DNA of 64,000 nt from Chrysomallon squamiferum (GCA_012295275.1 CM022672.1:23262476-23326475); one strand, 5' to 3'; positions 38,506 through 52,845 are shown, numbered from the stretch's first letter. Translations and numbers: made by a program. The notes: generated by a model not told the origin, from the sequence alone.

Positions 38506-39518
38506 ATGACAGTATTCAGAATATTTTATTGTAGAGGTAAACGTGATTGATATTCAATAGCTCATTCTGATCGCTTGAATTTCTGTCACTGTATAATCCA
38601 AACCATTTATTATTATTTCGGGTTAGACCACTTTGCTTCTCAGTCCTTTAAGAAAACATTAGTCTTAATTTTCATTGTAAATAGGGAATTTTACATATAT
38701 TTGACGTCTAATTTTTGGACATAATCAATAACATATAAGATATATAATTTTAGTGTAAAGAAATATATCTAGTCGTATGAAAATTCTAAATCAACAATGC
38801 AAATACAAACAAAAAAAAGATACAAACTAAGCAGCTGTATAGATGACTTATTAACAAACCATACTAACAAACTTGGAATTAGCACTCTCAAGAAAAAAAA
38901 AAAATTAATAATAAATAAATAAATAAAATAAAAAATAAAATAAATAAATAAACAAATAAATAAATAAATAAGTAAATAAAATTAAAACACAACATCAACA
39001 AAGAAGAAGAAAGCTAAACGGCAACACTTATAACTATATTCAAAAAAAATCCTGTAAAGAATAAAATCAAAAACAGCAACAATGACAAAGTTTAAAAGTT
39101 GAAGAATTCGTAATTTATCGTAGATATCGCAAATTAAAATCATATGAGCCTTTTATCTGAACTTAGAACGACTGAAACAACAACTATTAAAAAAAAAAAG
39201 AAGATAAATACAAAACAAATCCCAAAGTGAGAATAAAAGAATAATAATAATACCAAAGGCAACATCAACAACGGACAGAACTGGTACGACGAAAAACTAT
39301 ACACCATACTGGTAATTTACACAAAGCTGTTGCTCACAGTTTCTATTATATATTTCATACTTTCTTTAATTCGTTTTACGCAAGTCTGATTAATGTCTGT
39401 TTATTATGAAATGCAATATTCAGTCCACTGTCCTAGTTTTAAATGGTAATTTTGACAAATGTTCAGCCAAAGGGTTTTATCTGACACCAGCAGTCAGTGA
39501 CTAGCACGAAAAAAATTG

Positions 39519-39521
<3 letters not shown>

Positions 39522-39558
<37 letters not shown>

Positions 39559-39590
39559 CACACACACACACACACACATGTATATAAAGA

Positions 39591-39640
<50 letters not shown>
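39522..39640. repeat. (AC)n and (AAT)n microsatellites
   Basis: AC array about 39522-39578, followed by AAT at 39592-39640. Confidence 0.95.
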
Positions 39641-39643
<3 letters not shown>

Positions 39644-40455
39644 AAGTGAACAACAACAACTATAATAATAATGATATGATTTAAAAGTAAAAATGAAAAA
39701 AAGATAAATAAATAATAATGTGAGTAGTATTTAGGAATTAATATTCTTTTTGTGTCTTTTAATGCTTCTGACAGCGCACATGGACAAAACTCGAGACTCG
39801 AGAAAATGGCACCACCCATTGGCTAGAACTTCTGTGACGGACGACTATTCCACTGGACAATTTTAATTTTTTTCTGGTTTTATTTTTGTGTGTCTGTTGG
39901 CATAATGATAAACAAAAGTGAAATTAAATTCACAACATGTTATTATTATTATTATTTAAGAAAAGTGCATGCATAACTTAATGAACCAAACTCTTTACAA
40001 TATTTAGCGCATTTCAGCTATTAAATATGGAATTGCAAAAATTTAATAGATATCGTACGTGACCTCGTAACACACTAATAAAACAGTCATTAATTAACGC
40101 ATCTGAATAATGAATGTCCTTAGGTATCAGAAAAGGCCACCAAGTAAAAATATATTAAAAAAACCCAAACAACATACATGCTAGCAAACATTTGTCTGTT
40201 AATATAATCATAAACATATATATAATAAAATTTTAATTATTCTTATATTTACAAGAGTACTTTAGTAGAAAATCTGGGGATAGTAAGTGAATAATGATTC
40301 AGCAAAATGAAATACGCATTATGTGCTAATCTCGTAACATAGTAATAAGACTGTAATTAATTAACTTTACTGCCTTAAGTGTTAACAAATATATCAAAGA
40401 ATTGGATAAATCGGTTGTTTTGGGGGAAACTATAAAATAATCGTATTCAAAATTA

Positions 40456-40569
40456 GAAACAGGAAACCAATCCATCAAAGTCAACAAATTTATTGATAAA
40501 AAAGGTGAAATATTTTCCTCATTCACCACATCTTCTGAGCCTGCCGTAGCTTCAGTTAAAACAACTTCG
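40456..40569 (+). promoter_or_regulatory. Promoter and non-coding exon 1 of GRP gene Y2
   Basis: AAACAGGAA (40458-40466) and ATCAAAG (40474-40480) precede a TATA-like GATAAAAAAG (40495-40504) by 14 nt. Exon 1 ends ACTTCG|GTGAGT at 40569. Confidence 0.7.
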
Positions 40570-41444
40570 GTGAGTTAATTACTTAAATATTAGCAGTTTT
40601 TTTAGCTGGTTTTTTTTTTTTTTTTTTTTTTCTCATTTTCTTACTTTTTTTTTTTTTAATGCGTTTCTCGAATATACCTTTGGCAATCTAACAATATATT
40701 AAAACAAAACAACAACGAAATATAGCATCAGATAATCAAAAAAGCGAAAAGTTGTTCCTCTTGTTTTTAATTTTTGCATTTAATTTTTTTTAATTTTTTT
40801 TTTTAAATCATACTGAAATATAGAAATAAAATAATAATGATCTAAAAAAGGAATGGAAATAGAAGTCGTTTTAATAATAATAATAATAATAATAATAATG
40901 ATGATGATGATGATAATGATTATGATGATCATCATGATCATAATATTAGTAACAAAAAATATATTAACATAATTAGTTATGATTAACAGTAGCAGTAATA
41001 GTAATAATTACACAAGTGGTAGAAAAAAAGAAAGCAACTACAACAACAAAACAACACAGTAATTTAGAGTAGGAGCGAAGTAACAGTAATGTTTATTATT
41101 ATTATTATTGTTGTTGTTGCTGCTGCTGTTGTTGTTGTTTGCTGCTGCCACTGTTAGCAGCACGTTTTTAGAAAGACATGTATATCTACATGCGTACACT
41201 CATGCATACACGCATGCATACAAACATACATACCAACCTACATACAGAAAAAAAACACAAAACAAGTATTTATTTAATCTAACTTAGATGTCTATCTTAT
41301 ACAATTCATTTTTGCATTTAACACTATAAAATAAATAATATATTTACACAGACAGATAAAGCGCTAGATAGATAGATAAGATAGAGAGAGAGACAGATGG
41401 ATAGATATAGATATAGATATGTAAAATTTATTCCAGCCTTCAAG

Positions 41445-41810
41445 ATGATGAAAATTATTATCGTCGCCTTAGCCTGCCTTTCCGTTACCTCAGCCTTTGG
41501 TTTTGGCTATGGCTATGGCATGGGCGGATACGGCTATGGTATGGGCTTAGGCTTGGGCGGCTATGGCATGGGCATGGGCGGATACGGCTATGGCATGGGC
41601 ATGGGCGGATACGGCTATGGTCTAGGTGGATATGGTCTTGGACTTGGAGGTCTCGGCCTTGGAGGTCTTGGAGGTCTTGGTGGTCTTGGAGGTCTCGGTC
41701 TTGGAGGTCTTGGTGGTCTTGGAGGTCTTGGAGGTCTTGGAGGTCTTGGTGGTCTTGGAGGTCTCGGACTTGGAGGTCTCGGACTTGGAGGTCTTGGTTT
41801 ACTCGGATAA
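41445..41810 (+). CDS. Y2: secreted Gly/Leu/Tyr-rich protein, 121 aa
   Basis: Signal peptide MMKIIIVALACLSVTSA, then FGFGYGYG and GGYGYGMGMG repeats. The C-terminal half is an almost pure (GGL)n/(GLGGL)n tract ending GLGLLG. This differs from Y1, where the GYGMG repeat continues to the end, so one gene exchanged its second-half repeat. Exon 2 starts at 41437 (TTCCAG|CCTTCAAG) and ends at 41838 (ATCAG|GTGAGT), 28 nt after the TAA. The upstream in-frame ATG at 41397 is in the intron. Confidence 0.87.
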   Translation: MMKIIIVALACLSVTSAFGFGYGYGMGGYGYGMGLGLGGYGMGMGGYGYGMGMGGYGYGLGGYGLGLGGLGLGGLGGLGGLGGLGLGGLGGLGGLGGLGGLGGLGGLGLGGLGLGGLGLLG

Positions 41811-42399
41811 TCTTTTTTAAAAAATGAATCAAAATCAGGTGAGTTAAAGGAAATATTTTTGATTTAAAGCTATCAGTCTATATAATGACTGTCCGTGAAA
41901 CAGTCAGTCAGTCAGTCAGTCAGTCAGTCTCTCTGTCTTTCTATTTAGTTTTTCTTTAATTTTATTGTAGATATCAATATCCATTCCATAAGTGTATGGT
42001 GCTATATAACAGAATTACAACTTAAGTTTAATTATTTAAGTCAGACAGAACTGACCGTATTAAGAAATTAATGTTCTCTGATTATCTAGCTTTCTATTAC
42101 CTGTCTGTCAATGAATCAGTCAGGGAATCAGACTTAGTGTCTGTCTCTTTATTTTTGCTTTCGTTTCATTGTAGATGTATATATATATATATACATTCTA
42201 CAGATCTGTAGTGATGTAAGTTGAATACAACTTAAGTCTTCTTGATTTACAAGTCAAAAATTTATTTATATCAAGTATAAATATACTCTTTATTTAAACG
42301 TTTTTCTATTTGATACTTTCCGGGTTTTTTTGGTTTTTTATTGTTTCCTACTTGTCTTATTCATTTTAAATTATTTGCTTCTTTTATTATCTTCCCCAG

Positions 42400-42500
42400 G
42401 TGTAGACAATCATTCCGGAAGAATTCCTAAAAAGAATTTAGAAATCAGGAAAAGAAAATCTTTATCAAAATAAATAAAATTTGCAAGAAAATGTCATTTG
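42400..42500 (+). terminator. 3'UTR exon and poly(A) signal of Y2
   Basis: Acceptor TTCCCCAG ends at 42399. The exon begins GTGTAGACAATCATTCCGG and contains AATAAAATTTGCAAG (AATAAA 42473-42478). Confidence 0.75.
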
Positions 42501-42722
42501 TATGTTTTAAATATATATTTGCGAATTTGTAATCATGCATAGTGTTATTTATTTTTATATGAGTTATATTTGAAACTTAGCGGTTATAAAATAACAAAAA
42601 CAACAACAGAAAAAATCCAAAGAAACAGTTCTCAGATATATCCACACATATACAAACCGAAAACAGGACATTAACATACAAATAAGTTTAAAATAATATA
42701 ATTATTTTATACCACCCACACT

Positions 42723-44175
<1,453 letters not shown>

Positions 44176-44179
44176 GAAA

Positions 44180-44393
44180 ATGTAATTTGTTTGTTTTAAA
44201 TACATATGAAAGTTCTTATAATGTTTAATGTTATTTATTTTTATATAAATTACATTTGATACTTAGCGGTTATAAAACAACAAAAACAACAACAGAAAAA
44301 ATCCCAAAACAACTCTCGGAAACATGGACACATGCACAAACAGAAAACAAGATATTAACATGCAAATGCATTTAAAATAAAAACAATTCTTTT

Positions 44394-44476
<83 letters not shown>

Positions 44477-44762
44477 CTCTCTCTCTCTAAACATATCATC
44501 ATGCCGTAAGGTTAAGATCCATTATGATAAATGTAACACAGATTTAATAACTAGTGACAAATGTGTGTTAATCATAGCGCATGGTTCTGTGATTTGCCAC
44601 GTTTAAGCCATGCGCCTGCACCGAGTCACGTCAGTCATAAATACACTTCTTTTAAATTCACACTCTTAAACTGCTGTCAAACAGGGTTTTAGAACAAATT
44701 AAGAGTATTATAAATAATAAACTTCCTAACGATCTTGCCAAATATTTTTTGTTATGCTGCTA

Positions 44763-44804
<42 letters not shown>

Positions 44805-45640
44805 TAAAAATGCATGACGCTTAATAAAATCCGATATTTTGATAAATTCTTCAGAAGTTAGCTGGTCGCCTTTTCGTTAGTGTCAAACATTAATATTTTG
44901 TTATTTCCTCAAAGTGAGGACAGTATATAATACCATGGATTTTGATAATCTGTGGTAACACTCAAGCTGGGATAAGAAATGTTTTGATCAGCTGATTTGA
45001 ATAATTCTGTGCCGCAGTCTTGTGCTTTAACTAATAAGCTGTTTTCTAAATTACATATCCTCGAAGGGAATATATTTTCAGTGACAGAATGGTTAAAATA
45101 TTAGATCAGATATAATAAATATTGTTAGGGAGCTTCTAACGGCACCGGCTGATTCGTATATTTAGTTAAAGAAGAACATGATAACTGAAAGAAATCTTCG
45201 TACTAATATACTAACATACTAAGCCAAAGACTGCCTGGTCAAAAAATTAGTTTCGTCCCTATTTGTCGAATCCCTCCGCGGTCGAAATGTCAATTGGTAG
45301 AAACATACGTACTTGTATGTTAAGTAAGCATTGCTTTATTAACTGTGTTTTTAATGAACTGGACACCACTGGTCACATTTTGAATATGCAGTGATTTGAA
45401 TTAATAAATCTTTTAATATGTTGAAAAATGTTTTGTTTTTGGCTATTATGCTTTATTTGGTTTAGAAAACCCAGACCATTTTTTATATCCGTGTTTGAGT
45501 CATTGCTATCTTGTATTCCATTTAGCGTTTCTTTTCTAAATTATGGTTAACATTTGCTGTTCAATATGTTTTTTTTTAAATAATATGTTCTTCTTGTTAT
45601 TATTATCTGATTCATTCACAATTAATGCTCTTCGTTCTTC
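44180..45640. other. Gene-free stretch after the truncated Y2 copy
   Basis: (AC)n 44396-44473 with a short CT end, (AAT)n 44764-44802, and 45.15-45.26 kb shared with 35.5 kb. Unit I has no counterpart to about 45.27-46.40 kb, so this part was inserted. Confidence 0.55.
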
Positions 45641-45790
45641 ATTTTGTCAAGTATCCTTTTTCATGTGAATGCTGCTAACTCAGTAATGCAAAAACAATTT
45701 TCATATGGGCAATAAAGCATTATATTATATTATATTTATATTACATTACATTACATTACATTACATTACATTGTATTATATCATGTTATG
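45640..45790 (+). repeat. LINE-like 3' tail with TATTA/ACATT repeats
   Basis: ATTTTGTCAA ... GGGCAATAAAGCATTATATT followed by TATTA and ACATT repeats. It matches the minus-strand tail near 0.5 kb, suggesting one LINE family. Confidence 0.45.
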
Positions 45791-45910
45791 TTATGTTATA
45801 TTAAACTTTCTTATTTAATTGCTTAAAGACTATAATAATCGGTTTCCAACTAATCTGGGATAATTCATTATAATACATATCAGTAAGACTACTGTCGTTG
45901 TTTTTTAGAG

Positions 45911-46391
45911 CAGGGGTAGGCAAACATTTTAAAACAGGGGCCGGATGGATCTTATAGGAAGAGCACGAGGGCCAGGATATGTAATGAGAACAAAAAGATT
46001 TCAAAACATGTATTTTATGTAAACAGTAAATTCATAGTAAAAACCAGTTCTATTCGTGACAGAAAGAAGTTAGCATGGTTCAATTTGCCCGCGTGGGTTG
46101 AAATAACGCTTGTTATAGTTTGCATATATTGAATTGTGTGGAACAAGCAGCCATTCAGAATTCGGATGCAGGCACCATTGATTCGACGAGCGCTTACGAG
46201 ACGCCTTAAATTTTAAACTTGAGTGCGACTTGAATCAAAAAATAGCTGTGTCAACTGACCTTATTTCACTGATTTTTATTTTGCTGTCTCACGGGCCGGA
46301 TTGCAATGTTAATTGTGATCAGTTTCGCGGGCCGGACAACAAACCTTTGCTAGCCATATCTGGTCTGCGGGCCGGGATTTGCCCGTCAATG
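45911..46391. mobile_element. hAT-type non-autonomous element (MITE), 481 bp
   Basis: The ends are CAGGGGTAGGCAAAC and, on the other strand, CATTGACGGGCAAAT. A perfect 8-bp duplication TTTTAGAG flanks it (45903-45910 and 46392-46399), as expected of hAT transposition. GGGCCGG motifs recur near both ends, as in mammalian hAT-Charlie MITEs of the MER5 type. There is no transposase frame. Confidence 0.85.
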
Positions 46392-46929
46392 TTTTAGAGG
46401 TTCGACGAATCGGGAATTCGACCAAATAGGAGCAAACCATAAAAAAAAACATAATTTCTTTTTTTGCTTTTCTAACCACAAAGTGAACAGTAAATGATAG
46501 CTTCACAATTATTCCAAAACACTTTTTTTTGAAAAACCTGCTCTTGAACTTTTGCCTCGACTCTTCTAACCAGCCTTCCAGATTACAAACCCATTATGAA
46601 ATCTGTCCACCACAAAAATATAATATATAATCCATTAGGCTTACTTAGACAATTATTAACTCTCCTGAGTTCAAACGAGTATTAGTTTAAAAAGATTACA
46701 CAGCATTTTTACGATTATGTTTCATTTATCTACTGACGTAAGTATCAATCAAACTAATATAACCAATCAGGGCAAAAGAAAATTTGAAAGAGAGGACAAC
46801 ATCGTTCCGAACATTATAATTTTTTTTTTTTTTTCAAACGGCTTAATTATAGTACGGAAAACAAATAAGTAAACAAATAAAATAAAATAAAATAAAACAA
46901 AATAAAACTATTAGTACAACTACACCAAA

Positions 46930-46938
46930 TACTAGTAG

Positions 46939-46974
<36 letters not shown>

Positions 46975-46975
46975 A
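46930..46975. repeat. (TAC)n microsatellite
   Basis: Trinucleotide array preceding X2. Confidence 0.9.
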
Positions 46976-47300
46976 ACTATTACAGCTACTGTTCCTTCTT
47001 CATCTCCTCCTCCTGCTGATATTATCAATAATAAATAATAATAATAAAAATAAAATAAAATAAATTAAATAAATAAATCTGAAACAAGGATTTCCGTAAG
47101 CAAGCCCCTTGGCTTCACGTATGTATATTACCTAGAATGACGCATTCCTTGAAAAAAAATTAATTAATGGACTTTCGACAAAATGGCCTTAGGAATGAAA
47201 AACGTATGGAAAAAAAATATTTTAAATAAAATCAAAGTATTTGAAAAATGACATGTCCATTTTAGGCATAAAAAATGTTAAATTTATTGCATTTTAAATT

Positions 47301-47430
47301 AGAAACAGGAACCATGAATCGATCAAAATTATCAAACTTTTTTTTATAAAAGCCAAATGGTTTGCAGTTCTTTCACCACATCCTCTAAAGCCCTCCGTAG
47401 TTACTGATACAGCTTAGAGCAGCATCCCAG
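47301..47430 (+). promoter_or_regulatory. Promoter and non-coding exon 1 of GRP gene X2
   Basis: AAACAGGAA (47303-47311) and ATCAAAA (47322-47328) lie 16 nt before TATAAAAG (47345-47352). Exon 1 ends ATCCCAG|GTACGT at 47430. Confidence 0.8.
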
Positions 47431-47442
47431 GTACGTTTACTA

Positions 47443-47490
47443 TTATTATTATTATTAATATTACTATTATTACTATTTTTATTATTATTA

Positions 47491-47545
<55 letters not shown>

Positions 47546-47600
47546 TACTATTATTATTTATTTTTTATTATTATTATTATCATTATTATTATTATTATTA
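47443..47600. repeat. (ATT)n microsatellite in intron 1 of X2
   Basis: Long interrupted ATT array; another is at 47785-47825 followed by ATC repeats. Confidence 0.95.
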
Positions 47601-47783
47601 ACATTGTTATTCTGTTTATATATTTATTTGTTTCTTTTTTAATTTTGCTACATCAAGATAAATATAAAATTATGTTTAAAAATATTGTTTGACTTCAAGA
47701 TATGAAATAATTGTAAACTACAAATAACATTTATGCACTTTCTTCTATCACTGGTTTAATTGAAAAAATTATTATTATTTTTA

Positions 47784-47825
<42 letters not shown>

Positions 47826-48086
47826 CATCATCATCATCATCATCATCATCATTTTTAGAACTTAGTTTAACTAAAAAAAAAGAACAAAAATATTTTTGTC
47901 CAATATTTAAATTTTTTCTATTTAAAACAATCTTTTCTTTTTTTCAAAGTTTAAATAAGCGAAATAAATAATTAACGTCTTTAAAAGACTTAATTTGCAC
48001 TTAATATTTTAAATGCTATATTTCTGAAACGATTGCGATTTATAATTATTTGGAAAACTGTTTGTTTTTAAATTTCAGCCTTCAAA

Positions 48087-48648
48087 ATGATGAGAATTAT
48101 TATCCTACTCCTGGCATGTCTGTCCATGACACTTGCCTTTAAAAGTTATGGCCACGGAGGTGTCGGCGTTGGTGTGGGAGTTGGAGTCGGAGTCGGCGGT
48201 GGTGTTGGCGTTGGTATGGGTGCTGGAGGCGTAGGCATGGGTATGGGTATGGGCGTGGGCAATGCCCGTCGCTAGCTACAGCGTGATGCCTGTCTACAGT
48301 GGTTACGGAATGGGACTTGGCTATGGCGGAGGTTACGGAATGGGACTTGGCTATGGCGGAGGTTACGGCATGGGACTGGGATATGGAGGTTACGGCATGG
48401 GTATGGGATACGGAGGTTACGGAGGTTACGGCATGGGACTCGGCCTTGGAATGGGCATGGGCTATGGAGGAGGATACGGAGTCGGAATTGGAATGGGCAT
48501 GGGCATGGGAGGATACGGCTTGGGTATGGGCTACGGAGGAGGATACGGAGGATATGGAGGATACGGAGGATACGGCATGGGATACGGAATGCCCGTCGGA
48601 GGTGTTGGCGTTGGTGTGGCTGTTGGAGGCAGCGGCTACGGAAAATAA
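48087..48648 (+). pseudogene. X2: secreted Gly-rich protein gene with an internal frameshift
   Basis: Exon 2 starts at 48079 (TTTCAG|CCTTCAAA). The first frame gives signal peptide [25 protein letters not shown] and GVG/GMG repeats, but ends at TAG 48273-48275 after 62 residues. The rest of the X protein continues in the next frame from 48262 (MPVASYSVMPVYSGYG...), through GYGMG and GGYGG repeats to GGSGYGK and TAA at 48646-48648. Compared with X1 the linker lacks a net 8 nt (GGCATAGCAGCCGTGCCGGT versus GGCAATGCCCGTC). Promoter, splice sites and the downstream frame remain intact, so the lesion is recent, polymorphic or an assembly error. Confidence 0.75.
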
Positions 48649-49089
48649 ATATTTGCTAGTAAGTAGAAGTTTTAGATTGGAATTTATAGGTTTCGTTTTC
48701 TTGTTTCGTTACTTTTATTTGTTTCTGACTTTCTGTTCTTATTCTTTTCATTTCAACAGTAATTAATTTTTCCTTCTTTTTTTTTTTTTTTTTTACATAG
48801 TCTTCCATTTATCTTTCTCTCTGTCTGTCTGTCTTTCTATTAGTCTGTTTATCTAACCAGTTATTTCCGTATATTCTCGTGCATAAGAAAAGATACATTT
48901 TATTTTATTTTTTCTGTTTTTCTGTTTTTATTTTTTTATTTTTTATATTTCAGAACAGCATAACTTTACAACTTTTCGTTACTTTTCTATTATTCTTATT
49001 AATAAAACAACAAGATTTGTTTTCTATAAAAACGTTTTAATGTTTAAATATCAAGTATCTTGAATGTTTCTTTTTATATTTTTTAACAG

Positions 49090-49205
49090 CTACTGGGGTT
49101 TAAACGTAGACCGACATGATACCGGTGACACCCTTCAGTTGATTCCCAAGATGTTTTTACAGCACTTATTATGAGTGTAATTAAAATTTGCATTAAAAAA
49201 AGAGA
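49090..49205 (+). terminator. Probable 3'UTR exon of X2
   Basis: Acceptor TTTTAACAG ends at 49089. ATTAAAATTTGCATT (ATTAAA 49180-49185) corresponds to the AATAAAATTTGC signal of the other genes with a one-base variant hexamer. Confidence 0.6.
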
Positions 49206-49209
49206 AAAA

Positions 49210-51290
49210 TTGTTTTTTATTTTTTCTGAAAAATAAATAATGAATGCAAATAGCGAAAACAGAGATTTTAGTGAAGAAAAAAAAAATTCTACAATGAAAA
49301 AGGAAAAAGCAAAAGCGAAAAAAACAAATTGAAAGAGGAAATTCAGAAAAAAATCTTTAAAAGAAAATATCTATAATATTATCTTGTGATAAAAAAGACT
49401 TATAAATTACTTTAAGATATCTTGTCCAAAACGCGTTAAGCATTTATTCCAAAGGGAAAAAACAAATAATAAAGATAATGCAAATGCAAGGTGGTAGGGT
49501 AATTATTTATTGAGGCATGGAACGAAACTGTAATGTATTATACAAAGCGAAATTTCGAAATTATAAGAAAAGAAAAACCGTCGGGTTTTGGAAGAGATCT
49601 CTGATGAAGAAGTCTTTATGCCATTTGCTATACTAATATATAATCTTCACGTCAAACTTTGTTATTTCTAACAACAGTATCAAAGAATATGTGTCATTAG
49701 TGCTTTGATCACAAATATATATATATAAACATGTAAAATGAACTTAACACTATTTCTTTTGGAAGCAAAATATTTATGAGAGGGTGACAAAGAAATGAAC
49801 AGATGATTTAATTTTGACATATTATGTGATGTAAAAGGAAGTCTCTATTCCTCAGGGGAGCAGTGTTTAGTGTTTAGGAGTTTTCTAACTTTATTTAAAC
49901 TTTAGGAAACTTAATCCTATTTAAAAACTTAATATTTAAAGTAAACAGGAAACAGGATGCTCATTCAAAATGTCAAAAATTGTTCATAGATTAAAATATA
50001 CCGGTCTATTTTATATATTTAAACCAAATATTAGATTTGAGAATTTGGTTTGTGTCCAAACATATTACTTTAATGTGATGTACGGCCGATGATTTGTTTT
50101 TAAAGCACAAAGCACATTACCTATTATATAGACAGTATTAGATCACTGTGTATCAGCTAGAACTTTTAACAAGCAAATGCAGCGGAATGTCATTACAATC
50201 CAAAACGGTTATTACAATTGATCCGAGAAACTAAATAGCTGCAAGAAATCCTGGGTATTTTTAGATATTCCTCATAAAAAAATAAAAAATAAAAAATAAA
50301 TAAAAAATAAAAAATAAAAATAGGTGTCATGACATGAAATAGTTAGTAGTTGTTATATAACTAATTAGGATGAATTTCAGACATCCTGTATTAAAGACTG
50401 TAGTTACTATATGGTCTTTTTACTCCAGAAATTTACAATATTGTACAACCATTTTTCCCACTGCTTTAGGCAGTGCTTCACTAATGGTTTGACAGACTTC
50501 TACCTGTGTCCCTGGCGAGAACAGGACATGGTGCTGGCTGGAATAATTCATTCTGTTATCACTTGTAGATATTAACACATTCATGTTGAAATGACGATAA
50601 TTCCTGCAGCATTCATTTCAGTTTCCACTTACCTCCCTTCTTCGTATAACGATGACTTTGTTTTTCCGATAAACGACTATTGAGAGTGGATGGTACTCGG
50701 AATGGTATATAACTGATTATTAGACTACATTATCGAGTTTATCACAGATAGTATGGGTTTAAAGTACGAAACATTTCAATATTAACTCGAATAAATTTGT
50801 GGATTGAAAGAAACAAACAACAACAACAATACATCCACAACTACCACCACCACCGCCGCTGCTGCTGACGATGCTAACACATTGAGCGAATAAATATATA
50901 TTTCCCATATGTCTAAAACACCATGCACAGCTAGAGACTTAAGCAAATGTTAAATGTAATTAAACGATTAAATTAAGAAAATATTACTGTAAATGAACTT
51001 AATACCGGCTGATTCAGTTTATTCAAATTATTTAATGTAAATTAAATTAATTTCAAATGCCAGTCTTGCTTTTTTCCGGTATAAAAGAGGTTCCGGACCA
51101 TCAAAATTTACCACCAATACTACTGCTACTTCTACTTCTACTATTACTACTACTACTACTGCCACGACTACTGCAGCTACTGCTAATACTACTACTAGGA
51201 CTAAGACTACTAATAACAGGAGTAATATTGATAACAAAATAAATCAATCAATCAATCAAAAGCAACAACAACAACAAAAAAGAAACAATA
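49210..51290. other. Gene-free stretch between X2 and Z
   Basis: Contains A-rich runs, an AAAAAT array at 50277-50322 and a TAC-rich low-complexity tract at 51117-51205. No gene recognised. Confidence 0.55.
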
Positions 51291-51294
51291 AAAA

Positions 51295-51383
51295 CAGTCG
51301 AATGTGCAAATTTTATTCGTAATTCGGAAATAAAAAGAAATTCCTTCAAAGTCCATGTCGATAGTCTTGGTGTGTTCTTCTAT
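51295..51383 (-). terminator. 3'UTR exon and poly(A) signal of Z
   Basis: On the minus strand the acceptor TTTCAATCAG opens the exon at 51383. GAATAAAATTTGCAC (AATAAA 51317-51312) matches the poly(A) block of genes A-D. Confidence 0.65.
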
Positions 51384-51499
51384 CTGATTGAAATTATAAA
51401 TTAAATTAAATGAAGAAAGACAAACATATATGCACATAAACATACACACATTCATATCTACATGCATAAATAAACATATACATATATACATACATATAC

Positions 51500-51601
<102 letters not shown>

Positions 51602-51721
51602 GCAGAGATATAGTTAAATGGAAATAAGAAAACTGAAAATTAATTATTCACATACCAATCGAGACAGATTAGTTTGAAATCAGTTTTATAACTTTACCTG
51701 TTAATCCATGCACAGTCAGCT

Positions 51722-52009
51722 CTAGCCGTAATGACCTCTGAAGCCCATGCCGTACATAGGATAGCTGTAGCCGTAGCCGTAGCCGTAGCCGAAACCCATG
51801 CCTGGGAAACCCATGCCCATGCCCATGCCCATGCCCATCCCCATTCCCATGCCCATGCCCATTCCCATTCCCATGCCCATTCCATATCCTCCGTATCCTC
51901 CGTATCCTCCGTAACCAAGTCCGTGTCCATAACCCATACCATATCCATTCATATTATAAATGGCAGACGTCATGGACAGACAGGCTAGGACAAATATTAC
52001 AACTTTCAT
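51722..52009 (-). CDS. Z: secreted Gly/Met-rich protein, 95 aa
   Basis: Signal peptide MKVVIFVLACLSMTSA, with a single start Met rather than the MM of its relatives. It is followed by [22 protein letters not shown] repeats, a run of about a dozen Gly-Met dipeptides, then FPGMGFGYGYGYGYSYPMYGMGF-type sequence ending RGHYG. Exon 2 starts at 52018 (AATTTCAG|TTCAAAACA before ATG) and ends at 51698 (AACAG|GTAAAG), 23 nt after the TAG. It is the right-hand end of the cluster and on the minus strand. Very high Met is unusual for a GYG protein. Confidence 0.85.
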   Translation of the reverse strand: MKVVIFVLACLSMTSAIYNMNGYGMGYGHGLGYGGYGGYGGYGMGMGMGMGMGMGMGMGMGMGMGMGFPGMGFGYGYGYGYSYPMYGMGFRGHYG

Positions 52010-52810
52010 TGTTTTGAACTGAAATTGAAGTAACAGAATTTAATAAAACTCTTGTTGGCATAGAAATCTAATCAACATTATCTATTAGATAAAAGTGATA
52101 TAATAAATAAAGTTTCTGTATTATTGAAATGATAGACTGCGTACAATAATGAAGAATCTAAGAAATTTATTCTATTATAGAAAGTAATAGAACGACTGCC
52201 TTAAATGAAATAAAGTTATAAAACAGCTGGATATTGAGATGGAATATAATAAGTATGTAGTATTAGAGAAATAAAGTGTTACAAAAAATTTAGTATTTTG
52301 AAATAAAATATAATGAAAGATTCCTAATATGAACTACAGAAAACTAAATCTTTCATGAATGAAAATTGCAGAATTCAGAAAAAGACATATATGATTCAAT
52401 CTGAACAATTTATTATAAATATTGGTATAATCAATGAGCAAGAATATAACTTTAATACAGAAAAGTGGTACAAAAAACTTTAATAGTATTATCAGAGTTA
52501 ATAATTCGGTATGAAACAAACAGATCGACACTAAAATACAATCATCGTTCATTGTCCTGTTCGTTTGTTTTTATTCAAATTTTCTTAATATTAATTTAGA
52601 ACAGTTTTGTTATTATAAAAATCGAAAGTCCCAAATGGTTTTAAACAAATTATGTTTGCTTGTTTATACTGTGTTGTATGTATTATACTAACTGAAAATG
52701 CTCTACTACATTAGAACCTTCCTTTAAAATATTTAATTATTTTTTTTCATAAAACTACCATAAAATTATCATCAGTCGAAAAACGAGATCACAAAGAAAC
52801 CAACCAAAGG

Positions 52811-52845
<35 letters not shown>

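Noticed and set aside
48231-48275. A mini-intron (GTAGGC...CTAG, 45 nt) restoring the X2 frame
   Set aside because: Removing it does not bring the two halves into one frame, and it is too short and without a branch-point context.
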